Assembly: GCF_039523035.1 (NCBI RefSeq) | Contig: NZ_BAAAEN010000003.1 | Location: 124,001-188,000 of the forward strand | Length of the DNA: 64,000 nucleotides | Reading direction: 5' to 3' | Origin: Pigmentiphaga daeguensis | GTDB taxonomy: Bacteria > Pseudomonadota > Gammaproteobacteria > Burkholderiales > Burkholderiaceae_B | In this document: one piece after another, positions 43,515-52,359 of the stretch | How the letters are laid out: every line of letters begins with the position of its first letter | Position numbering within the stretch: the first letter of the stretch is position 1 | Notes under the pieces: generated by a model | Told to the model about the DNA's origin: nothing | The model's database searches: none | The model's input: the letters and a program-made list of their open reading frames with translations, nothing else | Translations under genes and position numbers: made by a program

Positions 43515-44375
43515 ATGTCCACTCCCGCATCCATGTGGCCGGGCGGCGCGCGCATCGTCGTGGCGCTGACCTTCCTGGTCGAAAGCTGGTCCGAGGGCAA
43601 GGCCCCGCCCTACTCGCCCATGACGAGTCCCCCCAAGCCGGGCGCGAAGGACCTGGCCGGCATCACCTGGTCGGAATATGGCGCGCGGGCCGGCGCCTAC
43701 CGGCTGATGCGGCTGGCGCGCGACCGCGGGCTGCCCGCCACGTTCTGCGTCAACGCGCGGGTGGCCGAACTGTTTCCCGAGGTCATCCACGCCATCGTCG
43801 GCCAGGGCTTCGAGCTGGCGGGCCACAATTACGCGCAGGACGAGGTGCTGCCCGGCCTGGACGAAGCGGAGGAACGCGCCCTGATCCGCAAGAGCCTGGA
43901 CATCCTGCATCGCACCGCCGGGGTGCGGCCCCAAGGATGGCTGAGCTCGACCATCGCGACCACCGAACGGACGGCGGACCTGCTGGCCGAGGAAGGCATG
44001 CTCTGGCATGGCGACTACAACTACCTGGACCTGCCCTGCCAGATCCAGACCCGGCACGGCGGCATGGTCGCCATCCCGCACAGCGATTTCGCCGACAACC
44101 GCGTGCTGCGCGCCGCCCCGCGCGACTTCTTCCAGTGCTACCGGGACACCTTCGATTTCCTGTATCGCAAGGAACCCAACGCGTTCATCAACATCACCGT
44201 GCATGGCCACTTCGGCGGGCGGCCGCTGATCAGCGCGATGCTGGACGAGGTGCTGGGCTACATCGCCGCCCATCCCGGCGTCTGGTTCCCCCGGCACGAT
44301 GAGCTGGCCCGCTGGGTCAACGAAAACCGCATCGGATTCATTCCTTATTCCGTGCGCTTCCCGCCCGCGGCCTGA
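43515..44375 (+). CDS. Polysaccharide deacetylase-family hydrolase
   Basis: A 286-residue NodB/CE4-like protein without a signal peptide. The fold segments are visible (TFCVNARVAELFPE, ELAGHNYAQDE, HGHFGGRP), although the first metal motif is altered relative to chitin deacetylases. Cytoplasmic members of this branch include allantoinase-like (PuuE) and other amide hydrolases, so a small-molecule substrate is more likely than a polysaccharide. CCGGAG precedes the ATG at a good distance. It lies 54 bp upstream of a Bug binding protein in the same direction. Confidence 0.8.
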   Translation: MSTPASMWPGGARIVVALTFLVESWSEGKAPPYSPMTSPPKPGAKDLAGITWSEYGARAGAYRLMRLARDRGLPATFCVNARVAELFPEVIHAIVGQGFELAGHNYAQDEVLPGLDEAEERALIRKSLDILHRTAGVRPQGWLSSTIATTERTADLLAEEGMLWHGDYNYLDLPCQIQTRHGGMVAIPHSDFADNRVLRAAPRDFFQCYRDTFDFLYRKEPNAFINITVHGHFGGRPLISAMLDEVLGYIAAHPGVWFPRHDELARWVNENRIGFIPYSVRFPPAA

Positions 44376-44429
44376 CACGGCGACGGCCGCCTCTCGCGCG
44401 GCCGCGACCACGAACATCAAGGAGACACC

Positions 44430-45398
44430 ATGAACCCGATGAGGCGGGCGCTGGCCGCCCTGTGCCTGATGCCCCTGCCGGCCCTGGCCGGCACCTATCC
44501 CGACCGCCCGGTCCGGGTGGTCGTGCCTTTCGCGGTGGGCGGCGCCGCCGACACCGTGGCCCGGGCCGTGGCCCACAAGCTGGGCGAGGCGCTGGGGCAG
44601 ACCTTCATCGTCGACAACCGCGCCGGCGCCAACAGCATGATCGGCTCCGAACTGGTGGCGCGGGCCGCCCCGGACGGCTACACGCTGCTGATGCAGCTCG
44701 GGCCGCCCCACAACACGCTGCCATTCTTCTCGCGCAACGTCCCCTACGATCCGGTCAAGGACTTCACGCCGGTGGCGATGATAGGCACGGCGCCGCAGGC
44801 CATGGTGGTCAACGCCGCGCTGCCCGTGAAGGACCTGAAGGAATTCCTGGCCTATGCCAAGGCGCGCCCGGGCAAGCTCTCGTATGGGACATCGGGCGTC
44901 GGTTCATCCCAGCAACTGGGCGGCGAACTGCTCAAGGCCTCGACCGGCATAGACATGATCCACGTGCCCTACAAGGGTGGCGCGCCGGCGCTCAACGACG
45001 TGGTGGGAGGACAGGTGCCCGTGGGCATCCTGGTCCTTTCCAACGTCCTGCCGCACGTGAAGGCGGGCAAGCTGCGTCTGCTGGGGGTGCTGCAGGCCGA
45101 GCGCGCCAAGGCCGCGCCCGAGGTCCCCACGCTGGCCCAGGCGGGCCTGGCGGGCTTCGCCGTGCCGGACACCTGGGTGGGACTGCTCGGCCCGGCGGGC
45201 ATGCCGCCCGCCGTGGTCGAGAAACTGCGCGGCGGCATCGAAGACGCCCTGGCCTCGCCGGACCTGCAGGAACGCCTGGAGACCGCGGGCTTCGAGGTCG
45301 AGGCGCATCCTTCGCCGGCGACATTCGCGTCGCTGCTGGCCAGCAGCGTGGACACCTACCGGGGCATCGTCGCCAAGGCGGGCATCCAGCCCGAGTAG
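44430..45398 (+). CDS. Bug/TctC-family periplasmic solute-binding protein
   Basis: A 322-residue binding protein of the tripartite tricarboxylate transporter family, greatly expanded in Bordetella relatives. It has a signal peptide (ALAALCLMPLPALAG), the motif YPDRPVRVVVPFAVGG and VDNRAGANSMIGSELVARAAPDGYTLL, which bind the carboxylate. No TctA or TctB membrane subunits are adjacent, as is usual for Bug genes. It probably delivers the substrate of the upstream hydrolase. The ligand is unknown. Confidence 0.92.
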   Translation: MNPMRRALAALCLMPLPALAGTYPDRPVRVVVPFAVGGAADTVARAVAHKLGEALGQTFIVDNRAGANSMIGSELVARAAPDGYTLLMQLGPPHNTLPFFSRNVPYDPVKDFTPVAMIGTAPQAMVVNAALPVKDLKEFLAYAKARPGKLSYGTSGVGSSQQLGGELLKASTGIDMIHVPYKGGAPALNDVVGGQVPVGILVLSNVLPHVKAGKLRLLGVLQAERAKAAPEVPTLAQAGLAGFAVPDTWVGLLGPAGMPPAVVEKLRGGIEDALASPDLQERLETAGFEVEAHPSPATFASLLASSVDTYRGIVAKAGIQPE

Positions 45399-45426
45399 CG
45401 CGCCGCGCCGCCGGATGGCGGCGCGA

Positions 45427-46206
45427 TCAGACCACGCCGGCCTCGTGCAGCACGTCGGCCAGCGCGATGAACTGCGCCACCGACAACGCCTCGGCGCGCG
45501 CGGTTTCCGGTATCCCCAGTCGTTCCCAGGGCACCAGCCCCGCCCAGTCGCCCAGCCCCCGCCGCAGCATCTTGCGGCGCTGGGCGAACGCGCGGGCCAC
45601 GGTGGCCGACAGGGCTTCCTCGCTGCGCGCGCGCGGCCGGTCGGCCGGCAGCGGGATCATGCGCACGACGGCCGAGACCACGCGTGGCGGCGGATCGAAG
45701 GCCTCGGGCGGCACGTCGAACAGCTTCTCCATGTCGTAGCGCGACTGCAGCATGACCGACAGGCGCCCGTAGTCGGCATCGCCCGGCCGGGCCACCATGC
45801 GGTCGATGACTTCCCGCTGCAGCATGAAATGCTGGTCGCGCACCTGGTCGGCATAGGCCATCAGGTGAAACAGCAGCGGGCTGGAAATGTTGTAGGGCAG
45901 GTTGCCCACCACGCGCAGCGCCTGGCCGAACGGCGCGAAATCCACCGTCAGCACGTCGGCCTCGGTCACCTGCAGGCGCTCGGGCGGATACTGCCCCCGC
46001 AGCCGCGCCGCCAGGTCGCGGTCGATCTCGACGACCTTCAGGCAATCGAGCCTGTCCAGCAGCGGCCGGGTCAGCGCCGACAGGCCGGGACCGATCTCGA
46101 CCACGTTGTCGGACCGGCGCGGGTTCACCGCGCGGACGATGGAATCGGTGATGCTTTCGTCGACCAGGAAGTGCTGGCCGAAGCGCTTGCGCGCCTGATG
46201 TTTCAT
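45427..46206 (-). CDS. rsmA: 16S rRNA dimethyladenosine transferase RsmA (KsgA)
   Basis: A 259-residue methyltransferase that dimethylates two adjacent adenines near the 3' end of 16S rRNA. The opening RKRFGQHFLVD, SAM-binding VEIGPGLSALT and catalytic NLPYNISSPLLFH are standard. Its ATG overlaps the pdxA stop (ATGA). It is the last gene of the lptD-surA-pdxA-rsmA run and is convergent with the Bug gene. Confidence 0.96.
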   Translation of the reverse strand: MKHQARKRFGQHFLVDESITDSIVRAVNPRRSDNVVEIGPGLSALTRPLLDRLDCLKVVEIDRDLAARLRGQYPPERLQVTEADVLTVDFAPFGQALRVVGNLPYNISSPLLFHLMAYADQVRDQHFMLQREVIDRMVARPGDADYGRLSVMLQSRYDMEKLFDVPPEAFDPPPRVVSAVVRMIPLPADRPRARSEEALSATVARAFAQRRKMLRRGLGDWAGLVPWERLGIPETARAEALSVAQFIALADVLHEAGVV

Positions 46207-47210
46207 GCGGAAGCTCCGGAGCCGGCGGCCTGGGCACCCGCTCGTATCATCTGGAGGGCCGTGACGATGGCCTCCTGCAAACTGCCGGGATCGGCCTTGC
46301 CCGTTCCCGCCAGGTCCAGCGCGGTGCCGTGGTCCACCGAGGTCCGCACATAGGGCAGGCCCAGGGTGATGTTGACGCCGTGCCCGAAACTCGCGTGCTT
46401 GAGCACGGGCAGGCCCTGGTCATGGAACATGGCCAGGGCCGCGTCGAACTGCGCGACGTGCGCGGGCACGAACAGCGTATCGGCGGGCAGCGGCCCGCGC
46501 GCGTCGATACCCGCGGCGCGGGCGCGCGCGATGGCAGGTTCGATGACCTCGATTTCTTCACGCCCCAGGTGGCCGCCTTCGCCGGCGTGCGGATTCAGGC
46601 CGCACACGGCGATGCGCGGGTTCGCCAGCCCGAAGCGCCGGCGCAGGTCGGCGTCCAGGATGCGCAGGACCTGGTCCAGCGTCTGCGCGGTGACCGCATC
46701 GGGCACCGCCCGCAGCGGCAGGTGCGTAGTCGCCAGCGCCACCCGCAGGCCGCCGCCGGCCAGCATCATGACGACCTTGTCGACGCCCGCCCGCTCCTGC
46801 AGATATTCGGTATGCCCCGAGAAGGCCACGCCGGCATCGTTGATCACGCCCTTGTGGACCGGCGCGGTAACGATGGCCTGCGCCCGGCCATCGGCCACCA
46901 TGGCGATGGCCGCATCCAGCGTGTCGAGCACGTAGCGCCCATTGGCCACCGCCAGCCTGCCCGGCTCGGAGGGCACGCGCAGCGGCACATGATGCACCGC
47001 CACCCCCGCCAACGCCGCGGCATCCCGCCCGCCGCGCTGCGCGAGCAGATCGCGATCGCCCACCAGCACCAGCTCCACGTCCGCCGGCACCCGCCCCGCC
47101 CCGCGCTCGCCCGCGAACCACGCCGCGGCCGCGACCGACAACTCAGGCCCGATCCCCGCCGGTTCGCCGGTCGTCAAGACCAGCCTGCGCATCGCACTCA
47201 TCTCACTCAT
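46203..47210 (-). CDS. pdxA: 4-hydroxythreonine-4-phosphate dehydrogenase PdxA
   Basis: A 335-residue NAD-dependent dehydrogenase in the pyridoxal phosphate pathway. Visible signatures are TTGEPAGIGPEL, APVHKGVIND, SGHTEYL and GLNPHAGEGGHLG; metal ligand histidines lie in TTHLPLRAV, NPHAG and FHDQGL. Three clustered starts (47210, 47201, 47192) are possible and none has an ideal ribosome site; 47210 is used. Its stop overlaps rsmA. A terminator lies between it and surA. Confidence 0.94.
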   Translation of the reverse strand: MSEMSAMRRLVLTTGEPAGIGPELSVAAAAWFAGERGAGRVPADVELVLVGDRDLLAQRGGRDAAALAGVAVHHVPLRVPSEPGRLAVANGRYVLDTLDAAIAMVADGRAQAIVTAPVHKGVINDAGVAFSGHTEYLQERAGVDKVVMMLAGGGLRVALATTHLPLRAVPDAVTAQTLDQVLRILDADLRRRFGLANPRIAVCGLNPHAGEGGHLGREEIEVIEPAIARARAAGIDARGPLPADTLFVPAHVAQFDAALAMFHDQGLPVLKHASFGHGVNITLGLPYVRTSVDHGTALDLAGTGKADPGSLQEAIVTALQMIRAGAQAAGSGASA

Positions 47211-47240
47211 CCGCCAGCCCAACGACCGGCCATCACAAAA

Positions 47241-47268
47241 AAACAAAAAACGGCGCCCAAGACGCCGT
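47241..47268 (-). terminator. Intrinsic terminator between surA and pdxA
   Basis: On the minus strand stem ACGGCG/CGCCGT with a 7-base loop is followed by TTTTTTGTTT and further T residues. It sits about 80 bp after the surA stop and 31 bp before the pdxA start, so it should end most lptD-surA transcripts before pdxA. Confidence 0.8.
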
Positions 47269-47288
47269 CCCCCACCCGCCGGGTAGTA

Positions 47289-47369
47289 CCCCAGGGCACC
47301 GCGGATCCGGCTCCGCCGGTCCGCCAGTGCCGCCCCCTGGGGGGCGCCCGTCAGGGCGTAGGGGGGGGA
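47289..47369 (-). repeat. GC-rich intergenic repeat, copy B
   Basis: On the minus strand it reads CCCCCCTACGCCCTGACGGG, CCCCCCAGGGGGCG and GGCGGACCGGCGGAGCCGGA followed by TCCGC, matching copies A and C. It starts inside the last codons of surA: the final NPPPTP and the TGA stop are repeat sequence. Confidence 0.75.
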
Positions 47370-48841
47370 TTCAGTCTCATTTCGACATAGGCCTTGTCCC
47401 GCAACTGCCGCGCCCAGTCTTCGTACGCCTGGTCCAGCTTACGCTGGAACAGCGTCTGGCGCGCCTCGGCCCGCTGCCGTTCGCGGCCGACGTCCTGCGT
47501 GCGACGCTCGACGACCTGGATCAGGTGCCAGCCGAACGGCGACTGCACGGGCTCGCTCACCTGGCCGGGCTGCAGCGCGTCCATGGCGCGCTCGAACTCC
47601 GGCACGGTTTCCTGGGGCGACAGCCAGCCCAGGTCGCCGCCCTGTGGCGCCGACGAATCGTTGGAATACTGGCGGGCCATGTCGGCGAAGTTCGCCCCAC
47701 CCTGCACGATGCGCTGGCGGATGTTCACCAGCCGCTCGCGCGCCTGCTCGGCGGTCAGCACCTCGGTGGGCCGGATCAGGATGTGGCGGGCATGGGTCTG
47801 CCGCACCGGCATCGCGCCGCCCGTGCCGCCGCCGGACGACTTGCGGTCGACCAGCTTGATGATGTGGAAGCCGTTGCCGCTCTGGATGATCTCGCTGATG
47901 CCGCCGGGGCTCAATTGCGCCACCGCGTCGACGAACATCGACGGCCAGCGGTCGGCGGGACGGGAACCGAGATCGCCGCCGCGCAGGGCCTCTTCGCCAT
48001 CCGAGGACGACGCCGCCAACTGGGCGAAGTCGGCGCCGCCGCGCGCCTGCTGGAGCAGGGTCTCCGCCTTGCGGCGCAGGCGCGCCACCATGTCCGACGA
48101 GCTGCCCTCGGGCACGCGCACCAGGATCTGCGCCAGCGTCAGGTCGGAAGGCGCGGCTTCGTGCTGCTCGGACAGATAGGCATCGATCTCGGGTTCCGAG
48201 ATCTGGATCTGGCTGTCCACCGCGCGTTCGCGCAAGCGCAGCAGCGTGATCTCCTGCCGCAGGTCTTCGCGATAGACCGAGAACGGCAGCCCGTCGCGTT
48301 CGATCTGGTCGCGCATCTGCGACACGGACACGTTGTTCTGCTGGGCGATGCGGCTGATGGCGCGGTCCAGTTGCAGGTCGTCGATGCGGATGCCGGTCTG
48401 CGCCGCTTCCTGCAACTGGGTCTTCTCGACGACCATGCGTTCGAGGACCTGCCGCTCGAGCGTGGCCGCGTCCGGCGGCGCGATCTGCTGGCGCGCCAGC
48501 GTGGCCTGGGCGGCGTGCACGCGGGCGTCGAGTTCGCGGCGGGTGATGACGTCGGTGTTGACCACCGCGACGATGTTGTCGCCCATCTGGATGCGCGAAC
48601 CGTTCGTGCTGCGCGGCGCCTGCGCGGCGGGAGCCGCCGGGGCCGCGGGAGCCTGGCTGGCGGGCGGCGCGGATTGAGGTCCGAGCAGGGTGGGACCGTT
48701 GCCGCCCGGCGAGCCGCCGAGGTCGCCGGGCATGCGCAGCCCCTGGGCCACCGCCGAACCGCCCGCCAAAGCGGCCAGGCAGCAAAGGGCGACGCCGTGG
48801 GCCGCTTTCGTCATTCTGGGCAATACCTTGGAAACCATCAT
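47351..48841 (-). CDS. surA: Periplasmic chaperone and peptidyl-prolyl isomerase SurA
   Basis: A 496-residue chaperone for outer-membrane proteins such as LptD. It has a signal peptide (ALCCLAALAGGSAVAQ), a Pro/Ala-rich linker (about 55-75), the SurA N-domain (about 85-220) and two parvulin domains (about 225-330 and 352-455; GGDLGSRPADRWP and GGDLGWLSPQETVP). Its ATG overlaps the lptD stop. The last six codons and stop lie in an intergenic repeat element, so the natural C-terminus has been reshaped. Confidence 0.95.
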   Translation of the reverse strand: MMVSKVLPRMTKAAHGVALCCLAALAGGSAVAQGLRMPGDLGGSPGGNGPTLLGPQSAPPASQAPAAPAAPAAQAPRSTNGSRIQMGDNIVAVVNTDVITRRELDARVHAAQATLARQQIAPPDAATLERQVLERMVVEKTQLQEAAQTGIRIDDLQLDRAISRIAQQNNVSVSQMRDQIERDGLPFSVYREDLRQEITLLRLRERAVDSQIQISEPEIDAYLSEQHEAAPSDLTLAQILVRVPEGSSSDMVARLRRKAETLLQQARGGADFAQLAASSSDGEEALRGGDLGSRPADRWPSMFVDAVAQLSPGGISEIIQSGNGFHIIKLVDRKSSGGGTGGAMPVRQTHARHILIRPTEVLTAEQARERLVNIRQRIVQGGANFADMARQYSNDSSAPQGGDLGWLSPQETVPEFERAMDALQPGQVSEPVQSPFGWHLIQVVERRTQDVGRERQRAEARQTLFQRKLDQAYEDWARQLRDKAYVEMRLNPPPTP

Positions 48842-51114
48842 TCGTACCTTTCGAACACCGTCCCTTTCTCAGGCGGCGGGTTGATTACCTGATAACCCGG
48901 GATGCTCCGGCGCAGCGTCGTCATCGGGCTCGCCCCGATGCCGCCGAATCCGGTCAGCTCGAGCTGGAAGAACATCGCGGTCGTGGCGTTGTCCTTGGCC
49001 ACCGCGTAGCGCTGGCCGACCAGGCGGAAAGCCCAGCAGCACCCGCCGTTGTATTCGATGCCGGCCACCGCCTCGGCAATCCGGTTCTCGAGCAGCGAAT
49101 AGTTGATGCGCCCGATGCCGAACCAGCGGGGCGCGAGCGGCCACTGGAAGGCGATGTCGATCAACTCCTGCCCCGGCACGCTGATCGTCTCCCGCTTGTA
49201 GCGGTAGGCCAGCGATATCGTGCTGAGGCGTTGCGGGCTCCATCGCGCGCCGATCGTGGACCGGGTCACCCGCTCGATCTTGGGATTGTATTGCACCGTC
49301 GTCTCGCCGCTGAGCGTGGACGTCAGCGCGCCATAGACCGACACCAGGAAATCGGAACGGCCGTCGGAACTGGGCTCCTCGCCCGGCAGCGTGACCCGCT
49401 GGTCGCTGAAGTACAGCCGCTGGGCGCCCATGATGCGCGCGCGCTCCACGCCGGTCTTGGGATCGAGCCAGCGCGTGGTCAGCGCCGCGGTCAGCTGGTT
49501 GGCCTCGGCGATCCGGTCCCAGCCCGAGTAAAGGTTCTCGGAGAAGATCTGGGCGAAGTTGAAGTCGGCCAGCGCCGTGTCGTAGATGGGCAGGTTCGAC
49601 TGGTTGCGGTACGGCACCCGCAGGTAGTACAGGCGCGGCTCCAGGGTCTGGCGGGCTTCCTTGCCGAGCAGCGTGCTGTCGCGCTCGAAGATCAGGCCGG
49701 TGTCCAGCGACATGATGGGCACCGTCCGGTTCGCGGTGTAGGACGCCGCGCCCTGGTAGGAATCGGTGTTGTAGCGGGTGGAATGGATGCCGATCTTGGG
49801 AATGAAGAAACCGCCCGGCCGGATGATGGGGTACGACACCGACGGATACGCATAGGCGCGCGAACCGTTCACCAGCGTATTGCTGCGAAAGCGCGTGGCG
49901 TCGGCGTCCATGCGCACGTCGAAACCGTTCCAGTCGTAGCGCTGGCCGGTCAGGTGCAGTTGCGGCTCGCGGCCGTACGGCGGCACGATGGGCGCCAGCG
50001 GATCCTGCAAGGTCTGGTAGCTGATCACGCGGCCATAGGCTTCCCAGTATCCCTGCTGCCAGTTCAGCGAGAACGAGCGCTCCAGCGTCGCGGTCGAGGC
50101 CAGGCCCGTGCCCAGCACGGACAGGTCGCGGAAATAGGCGTCGTCCGAGGCCTTGGAGACGTTCCAGTTGAAACCCAGGTTGGGCGTCAGTTGCTGCCGG
50201 TGCTGCGAACTGAACAGATAGCGGTCGCGCTGCGCGACCCGGTCGTCGGGCAGGTAGCTCAGCCGCGTCACCCCGCTGAACGAAGGCTCCAGGTAGCGGA
50301 ACTCGCCCGACAGCTGCAGCCCGCGGCGGGTCATGAACTTGGGCGTCAACGTGGCGTCGCGGTTGGGCGCGATGTTGAAGTAGTACGGGATCGAGAATTC
50401 CGGACCGCTCTTGCTGGTCAGGCCGAACGTGGGCGACAGGAAGCCCGACTTGCGCTCGTTGTTCAGCGGGAAGGAAATGATGGGCGAAGCCAGGATGGGG
50501 ACGTTCTTGAAATAGAGCACCCCGCCGTAGCCCACCCCGGTGCCGGCGTCATAGTCGAAGTCGGCCCGCCGGGCGCGAAGCTCCCAGTCAGGCGTCTCGC
50601 ACGCGCATCCCGAATAGCGCACCCTGTCGGCGCGGACCCGGTTCTGCCCCAGCATGCGGATGCGCTCGGCCGAACCGCTGCCGCCATTGAGGCCGAAGAA
50701 GAACCGGGCGTTGTCGATCTCGCCCGTGCCGCTGCTCATGTTGAGCTTGAGCCTGGGGCCGGTCAGCAGGTTGCCGTCGCGGATCAGCCGTACGTTGCCC
50801 AGCGCGTCCAGTTCGTCCTCGACCTGGTCGTACTCGATGGCGTCGCCCTTCAGGATGATGTCCTGGCGCCGCACCTGCGCATTGCCTTCCAGCCTGAGCT
50901 TGTCCTGGTCCTCGGCCGTGAGCGTGTCGGCCTGCATGAACACCGGCAACTGGTCGGGATCATAGGTATGTTCGCGCAGGCCCGGCGACAGGCGCAGGCC
51001 GGGGCCGGATACCGGCCCGGCACCGGCCGGGGACTCGGACGGACCGTCTTGCGCATAGGCCAGCGGCGCTACCGCAAATGCTGCAAACAGGCTGAACCAC
51101 CGGATCAATCGCAC
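48838..51114 (-). CDS. lptD: LPS-assembly protein LptD
   Basis: A 758-residue outer-membrane translocon that places lipopolysaccharide in the outer leaflet. A signal peptide (LIRWFSLFAAFAVAPLAYAQ) leads into an OstA-type periplasmic beta-jellyroll (about 50-190), then a large barrel. Paired cysteines (CACETPD early, GGCCW late) can form the required disulfides. There is no ATG at the signal peptide: GTG 51114 or TTG 51108 are the choices, with GAGG upstream fitting TTG better by distance. The much longer open frame beyond 51114 runs through the divergent amgK gene and is not real. It overlaps surA by 4 bases. Confidence 0.93.
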   Translation of the reverse strand: MRLIRWFSLFAAFAVAPLAYAQDGPSESPAGAGPVSGPGLRLSPGLREHTYDPDQLPVFMQADTLTAEDQDKLRLEGNAQVRRQDIILKGDAIEYDQVEDELDALGNVRLIRDGNLLTGPRLKLNMSSGTGEIDNARFFFGLNGGSGSAERIRMLGQNRVRADRVRYSGCACETPDWELRARRADFDYDAGTGVGYGGVLYFKNVPILASPIISFPLNNERKSGFLSPTFGLTSKSGPEFSIPYYFNIAPNRDATLTPKFMTRRGLQLSGEFRYLEPSFSGVTRLSYLPDDRVAQRDRYLFSSQHRQQLTPNLGFNWNVSKASDDAYFRDLSVLGTGLASTATLERSFSLNWQQGYWEAYGRVISYQTLQDPLAPIVPPYGREPQLHLTGQRYDWNGFDVRMDADATRFRSNTLVNGSRAYAYPSVSYPIIRPGGFFIPKIGIHSTRYNTDSYQGAASYTANRTVPIMSLDTGLIFERDSTLLGKEARQTLEPRLYYLRVPYRNQSNLPIYDTALADFNFAQIFSENLYSGWDRIAEANQLTAALTTRWLDPKTGVERARIMGAQRLYFSDQRVTLPGEEPSSDGRSDFLVSVYGALTSTLSGETTVQYNPKIERVTRSTIGARWSPQRLSTISLAYRYKRETISVPGQELIDIAFQWPLAPRWFGIGRINYSLLENRIAEAVAGIEYNGGCCWAFRLVGQRYAVAKDNATTAMFFQLELTGFGGIGASPMTTLRRSIPGYQVINPPPEKGTVFERYE

Positions 51115-51243
51115 GGGCCTCGAGGAATGAAAAAACGGAAAGTCGAAGAATACGCGAGCCGGCGGCCGCGCGCGGTAAAAAAAGATAGCGGCCCGCCGGC
51201 TTTCGCCGGGGGCGCCGGACCCCGCCGAAAAGGGGCCGGTTCG

Positions 51244-51272
51244 TTCCGGGAACCGATATCGGTCGGTATTAT
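51244..51272 (+). promoter_or_regulatory. Possible promoter of amgK, giving a leaderless mRNA
   Basis: TTCCGG (51244-51249) and TATTAT (51267-51272) are 17 bp apart. The -10 lies 7 bases before the amgK ATG, so transcription would begin at or next to the start codon. The -35 is weak. The gap also serves the divergent lptD gene. Confidence 0.4.
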
Positions 51273-51279
51273 AGGAGGC

Positions 51280-52359
51280 ATGAATGCCATCCCCGATCAA
51301 GCCGCCGGCCAGGCCGGCGCCGACCCCCGGCGAGCCCAGGCCGCCGCCTGGCTGTCCAGCCTTCCCCCCGAGCTCGAACTCGACCCGTCCAGCCTCCAGC
51401 CCGCCTCCAGCGACGCCAGCTTCCGGCGGTATTTCCGGGTCGCCATGGGCCCGGGCACCGCGGTCGTGATGGACGCCCCGCCCGACAAGGAAGACTGCCG
51501 CCCCTTCCTGCACGTGGCCGGACTGCTGCACGACGCCGGGGTGCACGTGCCGCGCGTGCTGGCGCAGGACCTGGGCCAGGGCTTCCTGCTGCTGTCCGAC
51601 CTGGGGCGCACGACCTACGTCGATTACCTGCGCGGCACGCCGACCCCGCACGATACCCACCGCATCTACATGGACGCGCTGGCGGCGCTGGTGAAGTTGC
51701 AACAAAGCGCAACCACCGGCCTGGTGCGCTATGACAAGGCCCGCCTGGCAACCGAACTCGAGCTGTTTCCCGACTGGTACGCCGCGCGCTACCGCGGCCT
51801 GCCCCTGGACGCGGCCGACCGGACCGCGCTCGACGCCGTGTTCCAGACGCTGATCGATGCCAATCTGGCCCAGCCCTTCGTGCTGGTGCACCGCGACTAC
51901 CACTCGCCCAACCTGATGCTGACCGACCTGCCGGCGGGCGGCCCCGACTACGGCCCCAATCCCGGCGTCATCGACTTCCAGGACGCGGTCGTGGGCCCCA
52001 TCACCTACGACCTCGCCTCGGTGCTGACCGACGCCCGCACCACCTGGGACGAGTCGCAGCAGCTCGACTGGGGCATCCGGTACTGGGAAATGGCGCGCAA
52101 GGCCGGCCTGCCGGTGGCGGCCGACTTCGCCGATTTCCATCGGGCCTACGAATGGATGGGACTGCAGCGCAACCTGCGCATCCTGGGCGTCTTCTCCCGC
52201 CTGGCCCACCGCGACGGCAAGCTCGGCTACCTGGACCACATGCCGCGCGTGAACACCTACGTGCGGCAGGTCGCCGGCCGCTATCTGGCCTTCAAGCCGC
52301 TGATCAAGCTGCTGGACAAGCTGGACGGGCGGACTCCCGACACCGGGTACACGTTCTGA
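51280..52359 (+). CDS. amgK: Cell-wall amino-sugar kinase AmgK
   Basis: A 359-residue aminoglycoside-phosphotransferase-fold kinase that phosphorylates N-acetylmuramate and GlcNAc at C1 in peptidoglycan recycling. Kinase motifs are VLVHRDYHSPNLML (catalytic loop) and GVIDFQDAVVGPITYDLASVL. It is coupled by a one-base overlap (TGATG) to murU, the next step, which supports the assignment. AGGAGG is present but ends just 1 base before the ATG, too close for normal use. Confidence 0.92.
   Translation: MNAIPDQAAGQAGADPRRAQAAAWLSSLPPELELDPSSLQPASSDASFRRYFRVAMGPGTAVVMDAPPDKEDCRPFLHVAGLLHDAGVHVPRVLAQDLGQGFLLLSDLGRTTYVDYLRGTPTPHDTHRIYMDALAALVKLQQSATTGLVRYDKARLATELELFPDWYAARYRGLPLDAADRTALDAVFQTLIDANLAQPFVLVHRDYHSPNLMLTDLPAGGPDYGPNPGVIDFQDAVVGPITYDLASVLTDARTTWDESQQLDWGIRYWEMARKAGLPVAADFADFHRAYEWMGLQRNLRILGVFSRLAHRDGKLGYLDHMPRVNTYVRQVAGRYLAFKPLIKLLDKLDGRTPDTGYTF

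Noticed and set aside
51115..52239. A 375-codon extension of the lptD frame upstream of its signal peptide
   Set aside because: It is antisense to amgK and carries no homology; a signal peptide right after the GTG/TTG starts marks the true N-terminus.
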